Shown in pieces: positions 1 through 6,742 of a stretch of DNA of 10,940 nt (position 1 is its first letter; each line of letters starts with the position of its first letter). Made by a program: the position numbers and the translations under genes. The notes under the pieces were generated by a model, which did not search any database, had not been told where the DNA came from, and saw only the letters and a program-made list of their open reading frames with translations. This stretch comes from Acidobacteriaceae bacterium (GTDB taxonomy: Bacteria; Acidobacteriota; Terriglobia; Terriglobales; Acidobacteriaceae): contig PLKY01000134.1 in assembly GCA_003140785.1 (NCBI GenBank), positions 2,849 through 13,788 on the forward strand. Direction: 5' to 3'.

Positions 1-58
1 TCGGCCGCGGACCGGGGGGTCCTCCCCACCAATTAAAATAAGCGGCAGTCACGGTACG

Positions 59-463
59 ATGGAGCCAATGACCGATTCCGCGCGCGAGCGTCTGACCCAA
101 CTGCGAAACGGGCTACTCCGCCTCCACAAGAGCCTGCTCGATTCCGAACGAGCCTCTTACGAGCGGGACGTAGCCCGAATCACGTCTACCGGACAGTATC
201 TTGGCCTGGTGCTGAATGACCCATGGTTCTCCTGGCTTCACGACCTTTCCCAATTCATCGTGATGGTCGACGAAACCCTGGATTTGGAGGAGCCGGCCAC
301 GGCCGAGGATGCCGGCCGGCTGATCGCCCAAGCCCGCGATCTGGTGTCCCCATCGGAAGGCGGTGTGGGCTTCAAAAGACGCTATTTCGAAGCCCTGCAA
401 CGCGATCCGGCAGCGGTGCTGGCGCACCGCGACATGATGAAAGTGTTCACGGCACTGTTGTAA
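59..463 (+). CDS. Conserved hypothetical small helical protein
   Basis: A 134-residue soluble protein with no signal peptide or membrane segment. It appears mostly alpha-helical: an Arg/Leu-rich amphipathic N-terminal helix (about residues 6-38), a Trp-containing middle (LNDPWFSWLHDLSQF, about 52-66), and an acidic stretch followed by a C-terminal part with GFKRRYFEALQRDPAAVLAH. The look is of a conserved bacterial protein of unknown function, and I cannot name a family or role. The start is uncertain: ATG at 59 or the in-frame ATG at 68, neither with a good Shine-Dalgarno sequence. A TAAAAT hexamer at 34-39 could be a -10 box, but no matching -35 box is seen. It is the only plus-strand gene in the window and converges on the lipoprotein gene with 9 bp between stops. 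The long reverse-frame ORF over it looks like a shadow: it lacks a coherent protein pattern. Confidence 0.7.
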   Translation: MEPMTDSARERLTQLRNGLLRLHKSLLDSERASYERDVARITSTGQYLGLVLNDPWFSWLHDLSQFIVMVDETLDLEEPATAEDAGRLIAQARDLVSPSEGGVGFKRRYFEALQRDPAAVLAHRDMMKVFTALL

Positions 464-472
464 GGTTCCGGT

Positions 473-1285
473 CTACCGGCCGGCCACTTGCATGACCATC
501 GCCGTGTGGGGGCCCTCGGCGTCCTTGATCGCATCCTGTGCCATTTGCTTCAACAAGGCCAGCTTTGCCGTGTCGTCCAGCTTGCTGCGGCTGTAAAGCT
601 GCGCGGCCTGCTCCAGTTGTTCCGCCACCGCCTTCGTGTACTTGGCCCGACGCACCAGAAACTCGCCCCGCTGGAGGATTTCCGACGCCTTAGCCAGGTT
701 GTTTGGCGCACCCACGGTATCGCAGACTGCCATCAGCACTCCGCGATCCACCGCCAGTTCCAACGCCGACTCCTCATCTTCCTTTGACAGCTCGATGCCG
801 TGCGAGATCTGAGTCAGCAGCTTGGGTTCCGTGGCGTTACCCTTCGGCGGCCCGAATGCCAGTTGCATGGAATCGCCGTCTACCTGGTTCAGCTTCTTGG
901 TATTCTCCGCGAAGTGCAGGACCATATGGTTCGCCAGGGCACGGTAGTCCGATGCCTTGCGCTGGAATACCAAGGTCTTACCCTTGTTTGCCTTGGCGCC
1001 AGCCGCGTAATAATCCGCCAACTCCATGTACCCCGAGGCGACGCCCGAGGTCAGGACCAGCGAGAAGGGCAGCGCCCGCGAGTTGTACTCGCTGTTGTCC
1101 AGCAGATGGTCCAGATTGCCTATTGCCTTCAAATAGTCGCCTGCCACATACCGCTCTTTGGCATCCGACCAATAAGACGCCGCCGATTCCGTCTGCACGG
1201 GCGCGGGACGTGAACAAGACGACAGAGTTCCCAGCAGGAATACCGTCGCCAAAACACCTAGGACGCGATCTTGATACCCAGTCAT
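473..1285 (-). CDS. Putative TPR-like lipoprotein of unknown function
   Basis: A 270-residue predicted lipoprotein. Residues 1-24 form a signal peptide: a short polar head with Arg7, a hydrophobic core (VLGVLATVFLLGT), then the lipobox L21-S22-S23-C24, so Cys24 should be lipidated. The residue after Cys is Ser25, not Asp, which favours outer-membrane sorting by the rule known for enterobacteria. The mature part is almost entirely helical. The stretch YWSDAKERYVAGDYLKAIGN after the lipid anchor resembles a tetratricopeptide helix pair, and two further amphipathic helix pairs follow (about 195-255). No catalytic motif is visible. The start is well supported by GGAGG at 1291-1295, 5 nt before the ATG. 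The gene lies downstream of the type I glutamine synthetase but is separated by 264 bp, so independent transcription is likely. Function unknown; a scaffold or cell-envelope assembly role is only a guess from the TPR-like fold. Confidence 0.8.
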   Translation of the reverse strand: MTGYQDRVLGVLATVFLLGTLSSCSRPAPVQTESAASYWSDAKERYVAGDYLKAIGNLDHLLDNSEYNSRALPFSLVLTSGVASGYMELADYYAAGAKANKGKTLVFQRKASDYRALANHMVLHFAENTKKLNQVDGDSMQLAFGPPKGNATEPKLLTQISHGIELSKEDEESALELAVDRGVLMAVCDTVGAPNNLAKASEILQRGEFLVRRAKYTKAVAEQLEQAAQLYSRSKLDDTAKLALLKQMAQDAIKDAEGPHTAMVMQVAGR

Positions 1286-1290
1286 AGTTG

Positions 1291-1295
1291 CCTCC
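1291..1295 (-). promoter_or_regulatory. Shine-Dalgarno of the lipoprotein gene
   Basis: GGAGG on the minus strand, 5 nt upstream of the ATG at 1285. This is the consensus anti-16S match, and it fixes the lipoprotein start so that the signal peptide begins at MTGYQ. Confidence 0.75.
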
Positions 1296-1354
1296 GGTAG
1301 CCTGTAGTATTAGCATGCCGGGCGGCAGTAACAACGCTGGCCAAAGATAGGATA

Positions 1355-1387
1355 GTACCGTTAATCGCGTACCACAGGCTCCGTACC
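1355..1387. repeat. Three GTACC boxes at 14-bp spacing upstream of the lipoprotein gene
   Basis: GTACC occurs at 1355-1359, 1369-1373 and 1383-1387, with exactly 14 bp between starts. It lies 70-102 bp upstream of the lipoprotein ATG, where a regulator could bind. The 14-bp period does not match one DNA turn and the boxes are short, so chance is a real possibility. The rest of the 1286-1549 gap holds a two-copy ATCCTGACG direct repeat (1475-1483, 1494-1502) but no gene or convincing terminator. Confidence 0.25.
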
Positions 1388-1549
1388 ATTACCTTAGTTA
1401 ACATCTGTGACCGGGCAGGGCCAGGGGCTCATTTCTTCCCGCTCAGGTAATCGCCCGACCCCAGAAAGCTCTTAATCCTGACGTCGCCCCCTCATCCTGA
1501 CGGCGGCCCGGATGCCCCCGAGCCGCGCGTGAGGAGGTAGTTTCCCGTC

Positions 1550-2980
1550 CTAGAACATGTTCCAAAGGTACTGTGTATAAACCTCGTGGTGATACTGCAC
1601 TTCCGGCGCCTTCACCACCGTGCCGAGCGCACGCGGGCAGCGGTCCGCGGCGGACTGCTTCAAATCGGCGTACCGGCCTTTCACGTCCTCGCCCAGTAGC
1701 TTCGTGGTCCACTCCGATTTACGGAAGTTCTCGATCGCATCGTAAATGTTGTCCGGCAGGTACCGGGGCGCGTTCCGAAGATTGTCGATCTGCGCGATGT
1801 CACCTTCGATGCCGGTCTTGAAGATCCCATACAGCACCATATAAGGATTCGCATCCGGCGCGACGGAGCGGACTTCCACCCGGGCGCTGCGTGAATTACC
1901 AATCGGGATCCGGATCATCGACCCGCGATCCGTCGCCGACGCCTTAAGCTGGTTGGGCGCTTCGAAGTGCGGGTCGAGCCGGCGGTACGCATTCACGCTG
2001 GCATTCATCAACAGGCAGAGGTCGTTGCCGTGCGTCAGGATCCGGTCGACGAACTCCCAGGAGAACGCGCTCATTTTCTCCAGTCCTTCCGGATCCCAGA
2101 ACAGGTTCTTCCCATCCTTGGTGATCGACACGTTGGTGTGCATGCCGGTGCCGTTCACTCCCACGATCGGCTTAGGCAGAAAGCACGCGGTTAGCCCCAT
2201 CTTGGTGGCGATCTGACGGCAGATCAACTTGTAGATCTGGATTTGATCGGCGGCCGCGACCACCTCGGCGTAGCCATAGTTGATTTCGAATTGGCTCGGC
2301 GCCACCTCAGGATGGTCCTTCTCGTTCTGGAAGCCCATCGCCCGCTGCACTTCAGCCGCAGTATCGATGAACTGGCGAAGCGGATCGAGCGGCAGCGAGT
2401 GATAGTAACCGCCTGTACTGATGAACTCGAACTTGCCCGTCTGGTGGTAAGTCTGCTCCGCGTCGCGCCCGGCGAACAGGAAGCCTTCGATCTCAGTGGC
2501 CGCATTTAGGGTGTACTCCTTCTCCTTGAATAGCTTCTCGGAGTAGCCCTTCAGTACGCCACGAAGATCTCCGGCGTAGGCCGTTCCGTCCTTGTCGATC
2601 ACGTTACCGAACACCAGCACTTTCCCAGTGCCGAACACATCGGCAGGCACCCAGTAGAAGGCGCTCCAGTCAATACCCAGCCGCAGATCGCTCTCTTTCT
2701 GGGCTGTAAATCCGCGTATAGAAGAGCCATCAAAAGTCAGATTCTCGTACGCGCCGATCAAAAACTTCTTGTCGTAGTCAAGGAGATGCAGGCGGCCTTC
2801 GAGATCGCTGAAGAGCACCGTGACCGCCTTGATCCGTTTCTCATCGGTCAGGTATTTGAGCCGCTTCTCGCGAATCTCCTCGATCGCCACCCGGTTCAGG
2901 CGATCCCCTTTGGCTTGCAAATTCAGGTCTTCCAGCTCTTCGTAGGAAAGGGCGAGAAAATTACGTAACTCAGTCGACAT
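1550..2980 (-). CDS. glnA: Type I glutamine synthetase (GSI), lacking the adenylylation loop
   Basis: Cytoplasmic enzyme that makes glutamine from glutamate, ammonium and ATP. The 476-residue product shows the GS family marks in order: FDGSSIRGF (83-91), metal ligands in TEIEG (E163, E165), HPEVAPSQFE (E225, E232; spacing as in GSI-alpha enzymes), NGTGMH (276-281, His281 for glutamate), SATDRGSMIRIP (348-359), and VEVRSVAPDANPY (E369, R371). After NPYMVLYGIFKTGIEG (379-393) the chain passes almost directly into the C-terminal helix LPDNIYDAIENF. The roughly 25-residue segment carrying the adenylylated Tyr (NLYDLPP) of enterobacterial GSI-beta is absent, so control by GlnE-type adenylylation is unlikely. 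The start at 2980 is chosen because GAGGAG lies 4 nt upstream. An in-frame ATG at 3178 would add 66 residues without family character. It is one of two GS genes here, with PPK2 between them. A GS-like enzyme acting on another amine or acid cannot be excluded. Confidence 0.93.
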   Translation of the reverse strand: MSTELRNFLALSYEELEDLNLQAKGDRLNRVAIEEIREKRLKYLTDEKRIKAVTVLFSDLEGRLHLLDYDKKFLIGAYENLTFDGSSIRGFTAQKESDLRLGIDWSAFYWVPADVFGTGKVLVFGNVIDKDGTAYAGDLRGVLKGYSEKLFKEKEYTLNAATEIEGFLFAGRDAEQTYHQTGKFEFISTGGYYHSLPLDPLRQFIDTAAEVQRAMGFQNEKDHPEVAPSQFEINYGYAEVVAAADQIQIYKLICRQIATKMGLTACFLPKPIVGVNGTGMHTNVSITKDGKNLFWDPEGLEKMSAFSWEFVDRILTHGNDLCLLMNASVNAYRRLDPHFEAPNQLKASATDRGSMIRIPIGNSRSARVEVRSVAPDANPYMVLYGIFKTGIEGDIAQIDNLRNAPRYLPDNIYDAIENFRKSEWTTKLLGEDVKGRYADLKQSAADRCPRALGTVVKAPEVQYHHEVYTQYLWNMF

Positions 2981-2984
2981 ACAT

Positions 2985-2990
2985 CTCCTC
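2985..2990 (-). promoter_or_regulatory. Shine-Dalgarno that sets the GSI start
   Basis: GAGGAG on the minus strand, 4 nt before the ATG at 2980. It decides against the longer in-frame reading from 3178, which has no comparable site. Confidence 0.75.
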
Positions 2991-3018
2991 TTGCTTGCAA
3001 TGAAAGTGGTAACCCATG

Positions 3019-3048
3019 AATCTACCACCAGCCACAAAAGGAGATCAA
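3019..3048 (-). promoter_or_regulatory. Candidate sigma70-type promoter for GSI
   Basis: On the minus strand, TTGATC (3043-3048) and TAGATT (3019-3024) are separated by 18 bp, each matching 4 of 6 consensus bases. Transcription would begin near 3012, giving a leader of about 32 nt that contains the GAGGAG site. The match is modest and no sigma54 GG/GC pair was found in this 280-bp gap. The rest of the gap (2981-3260) shows no gene. Confidence 0.3.
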
Positions 3049-3260
3049 ACCGGGATCCCACCGCGCCGGGGGAACTGGAAAAGCAAACTTCGCTCTCCAT
3101 TCCTCCATCGAATTCCAACTCAATCGCCAACCGCGAGTTTTTTTGTCCGCGTAAGCCTGGAAGCGGGGCCGCCAACAATCGGACGTCCTCGATTGCGGCG
3201 GGATGGAAAAGAATACTCCGTTCGGCAAACCGTCCTTCACCGCTCGCTGTCGTGCATAAA

Positions 3261-4211
3261 TCAGACGATGGCGGTTTCTGGTCTCGGACCTGAGTTTTGG
3301 GACTTTGGCTCTTTGACCTTACGCTCGTAGATCACCGGGATGAAGTGCTGATTCCGCATTGGAGGGCGCACGTAGTCCGATTTGACGAGCTTGGGCAATT
3401 TGAGCGACTCCGGAGTTAGATCGCGATAGGGGATGAGTGAAAGCAGGTGACGGATTACGTTGAGACGGGCAGACTTCTTGTCCTCGGAGTTGACGACGAA
3501 CCAAGGGGACTCTTTGGTGTCGGTGACGGCGAACATCTCATCTTTGGCGCGGGAATAATCGCCCCAGTGCTTGCGAGATTCCAGGTCCATTGGGCTGATC
3601 TTCCAGCGCTTGGTGGGATTGTTCATGCGCTCCTGGAATCGGCGTTCCTGCTCTTCGTCGCTGACAGAGAACCAGTACTTGACGAGCAGGATGCCGGAGC
3701 GGATCAACATGCGTTCAAACTCCGGGCAGCTGTGCATAAACTCCTGATGCTCGGGTTCGGTGCAGAAGCCCATTACGCGTTCGACGCCGGCGCGGTTGTA
3801 CCAGCTACGGTCGAAGAGGACCAGCTCACCGGCGGCAGGCAGATGGGGGACGTAGCGCTGGAAGTACCACTGGGATTTTTCGCGTTCGGTAGGAGTACCG
3901 AGGGCAACGATTCGGCATACGCGGGGATTGAGCGACTCAGTGACGCACTTGATGGAGCCGCCCTTGCCTGCGGCGTCGCGCCCTTCAAAAAGGACCACGA
4001 CGCGCAACTTTTCGTGCTTGATCCACTCCTGAAGCTTGACCAATTCGATCTGCAGAAGGGCCATCTCGCTTTCGTATTCGCAGTCTTTGCCAAGGCGCAT
4101 GGAAACCGCGGGCACAGAAGCCATGCCGTTAGAGTGGTGGTCGACGCTGTTGGCTGCCTTTCCGTTTGCATGTGCATGCTTGTGCTTTTTCTTCTTCTTC
4201 TTTTCCGCCAT
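3261..4211 (-). CDS. ppk2: Polyphosphate kinase 2 (PPK2) with Lys/His-rich N-terminus
   Basis: Cytoplasmic P-loop kinase that transfers phosphate between inorganic polyphosphate and nucleoside phosphates. The 316-residue, single-domain product fits PPK2 in size. Visible motifs: Walker A GRDAAGKGG (77-85), the Walker B region LVLFDRSWYNRAGVERVMGF (130-149), and the lid RRFQERMNNPTKRWKISPMD (190-209), followed by the conserved W-x-x-Y-S-R-A-K-D-E-M-F segment (216-227). A class I enzyme (ADP or GDP phosphorylating) is likely, but the exact nucleotide cannot be fixed by eye. The N-terminus begins MAEKKKKKKHKHAHANG and is rich in Lys, His and Ser to about residue 30. It lies outside the catalytic fold. 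The start at 4211 is fixed by AAGGAG 5 nt upstream; an ORF extension to 4262 adds only a Pro/Arg-rich head. It sits between the two glutamine synthetase genes, so it could supply ATP from polyphosphate for them (inference). The leader contains a 9-nt C run. Confidence 0.93.
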   Translation of the reverse strand: MAEKKKKKKHKHAHANGKAANSVDHHSNGMASVPAVSMRLGKDCEYESEMALLQIELVKLQEWIKHEKLRVVVLFEGRDAAGKGGSIKCVTESLNPRVCRIVALGTPTEREKSQWYFQRYVPHLPAAGELVLFDRSWYNRAGVERVMGFCTEPEHQEFMHSCPEFERMLIRSGILLVKYWFSVSDEEQERRFQERMNNPTKRWKISPMDLESRKHWGDYSRAKDEMFAVTDTKESPWFVVNSEDKKSARLNVIRHLLSLIPYRDLTPESLKLPKLVKSDYVRPPMRNQHFIPVIYERKVKEPKSQNSGPRPETAIV

Positions 4212-4566
4212 AGTGTCTCCTTCGCATCGGGTCGGCTGCGGGGGGGGGCAGCGGCCTCTCAAGCAAGTGCAGTGACTAAGAAGCTGCGACTGGAATGTGT
4301 CCCATTCTACTCAGAGAAACAGCTACGTTGTGAGGCTAGTGCACAGATTCTCGAGGAAAAAAGCTGAAAGGTTACGATACCCAGCCGACCTAAATCTTCT
4401 TTCGGCGGGAAAAAGCGAATCCGTTCAACGAAAGTGAAGGCCAGCGCCGAAAGCAAAGCAGCCCGAATTCAAAAGGAGAAATGGAGAAGAGGAAAGCCAG
4501 GCGCTTCCCACTTCCCCATTTAAGACTGCCAGATAGTACTTGATCGAATGCGATGCTTCGCAAACG
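4212..4566. other. 355-bp gap between GSII and PPK2 with a C-tract leader
   Basis: No gene is supported here. On the minus strand the PPK2 leader holds AAGGAG (4217-4222), a run of nine C (G at 4240-4248 on the plus strand), and a TAGAAT hexamer (4304-4309, 5 of 6 matches to a -10 box) without a good -35 box. A small stem TGCGA-4nt-TCGCA (4549-4562) lies 4 nt after the GSII stop but has no T-run, so it is a poor terminator. The middle is purine-rich on the plus strand (about 4400-4500). A 20-codon plus-strand ORF at 4481 was considered and dropped. Confidence 0.5.
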
Positions 4567-5583
4567 CTAAGGCTTCGGGACGCTGTTGATCGTCTTCAGT
4601 ATCTGCGAAACGATCTGGTAGGGATCAGCTTCGGAGTTCGGGCGGCGATCTTCAAGATAGCCCTTGTACCCGTGTTTAATGAAGTTCACAGGCAGCCGGA
4701 TTGACGCGCCGCGATCGGAAAGACCGTAGCTGAACTTGTCGATGGCTTGCGTTTCGTGCAGCCCTGTCAAACGTAGATGGTTGTCCGGACCATACACGGC
4801 GATGTGCGCGCCAATGTTTGCCTCGAACGCCTTCATCAGCGCTTCGAGATATTCCTTTCCACCGACTTCGCGGAGATATTTTGTCGAGAAGTTGGTGTGC
4901 ATGCCGGATCCATTCCAGTCGCCCTTGATGGGTTTGCAATGCAGGACCAGATCCACCTCGTATTTCTCGCAGAGGCGCGCCATCAAGTAGCGAGCGACCC
5001 AAGTGTCGTCAGCGGCTTTGGCAGAGCCTTTAGCGAAAATCTGGAACTCCCACTGGCCCTTGGCCACTTCGGCATTGATGCCTTCGTGATTGATACCGGC
5101 GGCCAGACAGAGCTCAAGGTGCTCCTCGACGATGGTGCGGGCCAGGCTGCCCATGTACTTATAGCCGACGCCGCAGTAGTACGGGCCCTGGGGCGTAGTC
5201 GGGTGGCCGTCTTTCGGGAACCCGAGCGGGCGGCCATCCTTGTAGAGGAAGTACTCCTGCTCGAGACCAACCCACAAGTCAGGGTCGTTCTCGATGGTAG
5301 CCCGATAGTTGGTGGAGTGCGGGGTGCCGTCCGGGTGCATCACTTCGCTCAGAACGATGTAGGCGCTGTTGCGGCTTGCATCCGGATACAGTTTCACAGG
5401 CTTCAGAATGCAGTCTGACTTGCTGCCCTCTGCCTGCATCGTCGAACTGCCGTCAAATCCCCAAAGAGGCAGATCCGCAAGAGTGGGCGGCTTCTCAAAA
5501 TCCTTGAGCTGGGTTTTGCCGCGAAGTTCAGGAATCGGCTTCTTGCCATCGAGCCAGATGTACTCCAGTTTGTACTTTGCCAT
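4567..5583 (-). CDS. glnII: Type II (eukaryotic-type) glutamine synthetase
   Basis: Second glutamine synthetase, of the short GSII class usual in eukaryotes and found in some bacteria such as rhizobia and actinomycetes. The same ATP-driven reaction joins ammonium to glutamate in the cytoplasm. The 338-residue length is right for GSII (about 330-370). Motifs seen: YIWLDG (8-13), WGFDGSSTMQA (41-51), GLEQEYFLY (106-114; E108, E110), GINAEVAKGQWEFQI (168-182; E172, E179), KGDWNGSGMHTNFS (220-233; His229), GLHETQAIDKFSYGLSDRGASIRLP (274-298), EDRRPNSEADPY (311-322). The catalytic set is complete. The start at 5583 is fixed by AAGGAG 4 nt upstream; the longer reading to 5694 runs back into the preceding kinase gene's end and lacks family character. 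The upstream neighbour is the Ser/Thr kinase gene, 94 bp away, so co-transcription is possible. GSII is not adenylylated in known systems, so both GS enzymes here may escape GlnE control. Confidence 0.95.
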   Translation of the reverse strand: MAKYKLEYIWLDGKKPIPELRGKTQLKDFEKPPTLADLPLWGFDGSSTMQAEGSKSDCILKPVKLYPDASRNSAYIVLSEVMHPDGTPHSTNYRATIENDPDLWVGLEQEYFLYKDGRPLGFPKDGHPTTPQGPYYCGVGYKYMGSLARTIVEEHLELCLAAGINHEGINAEVAKGQWEFQIFAKGSAKAADDTWVARYLMARLCEKYEVDLVLHCKPIKGDWNGSGMHTNFSTKYLREVGGKEYLEALMKAFEANIGAHIAVYGPDNHLRLTGLHETQAIDKFSYGLSDRGASIRLPVNFIKHGYKGYLEDRRPNSEADPYQIVSQILKTINSVPKP

Positions 5584-5587
5584 GAAT

Positions 5588-5593
5588 CTCCTT
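5588..5593 (-). promoter_or_regulatory. Shine-Dalgarno that sets the GSII start
   Basis: AAGGAG on the minus strand, 4 nt before the ATG at 5583. It excludes the longer in-frame reading that starts at 5694 inside the kinase gene. Confidence 0.75.
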
Positions 5594-5677
5594 CGTGCAG
5601 GAAAAGATGTGGGTTTGCATTCAAATCGTAGAGCTTGTGCCATAAGGAATCCGTGAGGATTTTTCAGCGAGACAGCT

Positions 5678-6652
5678 CTACTTGCGATGCGCAACCAGCA
5701 TCATCAGCAGGAGGATCACAACCGGGATCAGAGCGAGCGCGGAATAATACAGAATCGCCCGCGGCAACTGGGCTTTCCGTTTGCTCCAGTTGCGGATTTC
5801 GGGCCGATCTTCGACCCCGACCTGGTCCAGATGCTGCAAATCGTGTGCAAAATCCTTCGCCCGCGCATATCTGTTTTTCGGATCGCGCTCGAGCGCACGG
5901 TACAACACTTCCTGCACCTGTGGCGAAATGGACGGATCTACTACGGACGGCGGCGTTGGATAGTTCAACAGACGGTCGTTCATTACTTCCAGCGGCGATG
6001 AGCCGGTGAATGGCTGCTTGCCCGTCAGCATCTCGTACAAGATGATGCCCATCGCGTAAACGTCCGAACGCCCATCCCCTCGCTTACCCTTCGCCTGTTC
6101 CGGCGAAATGTAGTCCGCGGTGCCGAGAGTCGCCGTAAAGTTGGCATAAGTCAGACGTCGTGCCGCCGAGTCGCCGGCAATCCCGAAATCGATCAGCTTG
6201 ATATTGTCATTGGCATCCACCATGATGTTTTCCGGCTTCAGGTCGCGGTGGACCACACCGTTTTCATGGATGTATTCGAGAGCCTCCAGCACTTCGATCG
6301 CGATTCGTATCGCCCGGTCCTGAGACATCTTTCCTCCGCTTAGAATCTCGCGCAGGAGCCTCCCATCGCACCACTCCATCACCATGTAGACCCGCGAGCG
6401 TTTTTCGACGGCAAACACCCTCATAACTCCGGGGTGACTTAGCCGCTCGCCAATGCCGGCCTCACGTTGGAACCGATCGAAAAGAATCGGGTCTGCTTCC
6501 ATGTCAGGGTGTGGTATCTTCAGCGCAACTACGCGGTTGTTGCGTAAGTCGGTAGCGCGAAAAATTGAAGCCATTCCGCTGCGCGCAACGAGAGCGTCAA
6601 TGCGGTAGGAATCAATTTGCGTTCCAGCTTCGACGCTGTCAAGAAATCCCAT
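5678..6652 (-). CDS. Hanks-type Ser/Thr protein kinase with C-terminal membrane anchor
   Basis: Phosphorylates Ser/Thr of target proteins. The 324-residue chain has a full kinase domain (about 16-275): VAIK-type lysine in VALKIPHP (K45), alpha-C Glu in FQREAGIGERLSHPG (E64), HRDLKPEN (H135-N142, an RD kinase), DFG (155-157), LGTADYISPEQ for the activation-loop end, SDVYAMGIILYEMLTGKQPF, and a late conserved Arg in DPKNRYARA. The glycine loop is weak: ARSGMASIF replaces the usual GxGxxG, keeping one Gly (G26). After a basic linker (WSKRKAQLPR) comes one hydrophobic span (about 300-320), then only HRK-like residues, so the kinase faces the cytoplasm and has no extracellular sensor domain. The start at 6652 lacks a close Shine-Dalgarno site (GGAG is 12 nt away). 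It lies 90 bp after the PP2C phosphatase gene, the usual antagonist, and before GSII. Targets are unknown. Confidence 0.93.
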   Translation of the reverse strand: MGFLDSVEAGTQIDSYRIDALVARSGMASIFRATDLRNNRVVALKIPHPDMEADPILFDRFQREAGIGERLSHPGVMRVFAVEKRSRVYMVMEWCDGRLLREILSGGKMSQDRAIRIAIEVLEALEYIHENGVVHRDLKPENIMVDANDNIKLIDFGIAGDSAARRLTYANFTATLGTADYISPEQAKGKRGDGRSDVYAMGIILYEMLTGKQPFTGSSPLEVMNDRLLNYPTPPSVVDPSISPQVQEVLYRALERDPKNRYARAKDFAHDLQHLDQVGVEDRPEIRNWSKRKAQLPRAILYYSALALIPVVILLLMMLVAHRK

Positions 6653-6742
6653 CGTGCGTTCTTACTCCAAGCAATGCCTTCACCACTCTACAGGCTGGGC
6701 CCGTCGAATTCGCTACCAACTTGAGACCGGGTCGCCCGGTGC

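Noticed and set aside
466..477. 12-mer TTCCGGTCTACC also present at 7697-7708, both near minus-strand gene ends
   Set aside because: A few shared 12-mers are expected by chance in a window of this size, and the flanks do not match.
468..479. Palindrome CCGGTCTACCGG between the two convergent stops as a bidirectional terminator
   Set aside because: The loop would be only 2 nt and there is no T-run on either side; it also overlaps the lipoprotein stop codon.
2981..3178. 66-residue N-terminal extension of GSI
   Set aside because: No ribosome binding site at 3178, no family similarity in the added part, and a strong GAGGAG right before the ATG at 2980.
3447..4367. 306-codon plus-strand ORF opposite PPK2
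   Set aside because: It is antisense to a gene with complete PPK2 motifs, and its translation shows no recognisable domain. Long antisense frames are common in GC-rich genes.
4481..4543. Small plus-strand ORF of 20 codons after AAGGAG
   Set aside because: The AAGGAG is only 2 nt before the ATG, the peptide is short and low in information, and no neighbour supports it.
5637..5642. TGGCAC, resembling a sigma54 -24 element, upstream of GSII
   Set aside because: The needed GC-containing -12 element (TTGC) is missing at the right distance; the sequence there reads CTAC.
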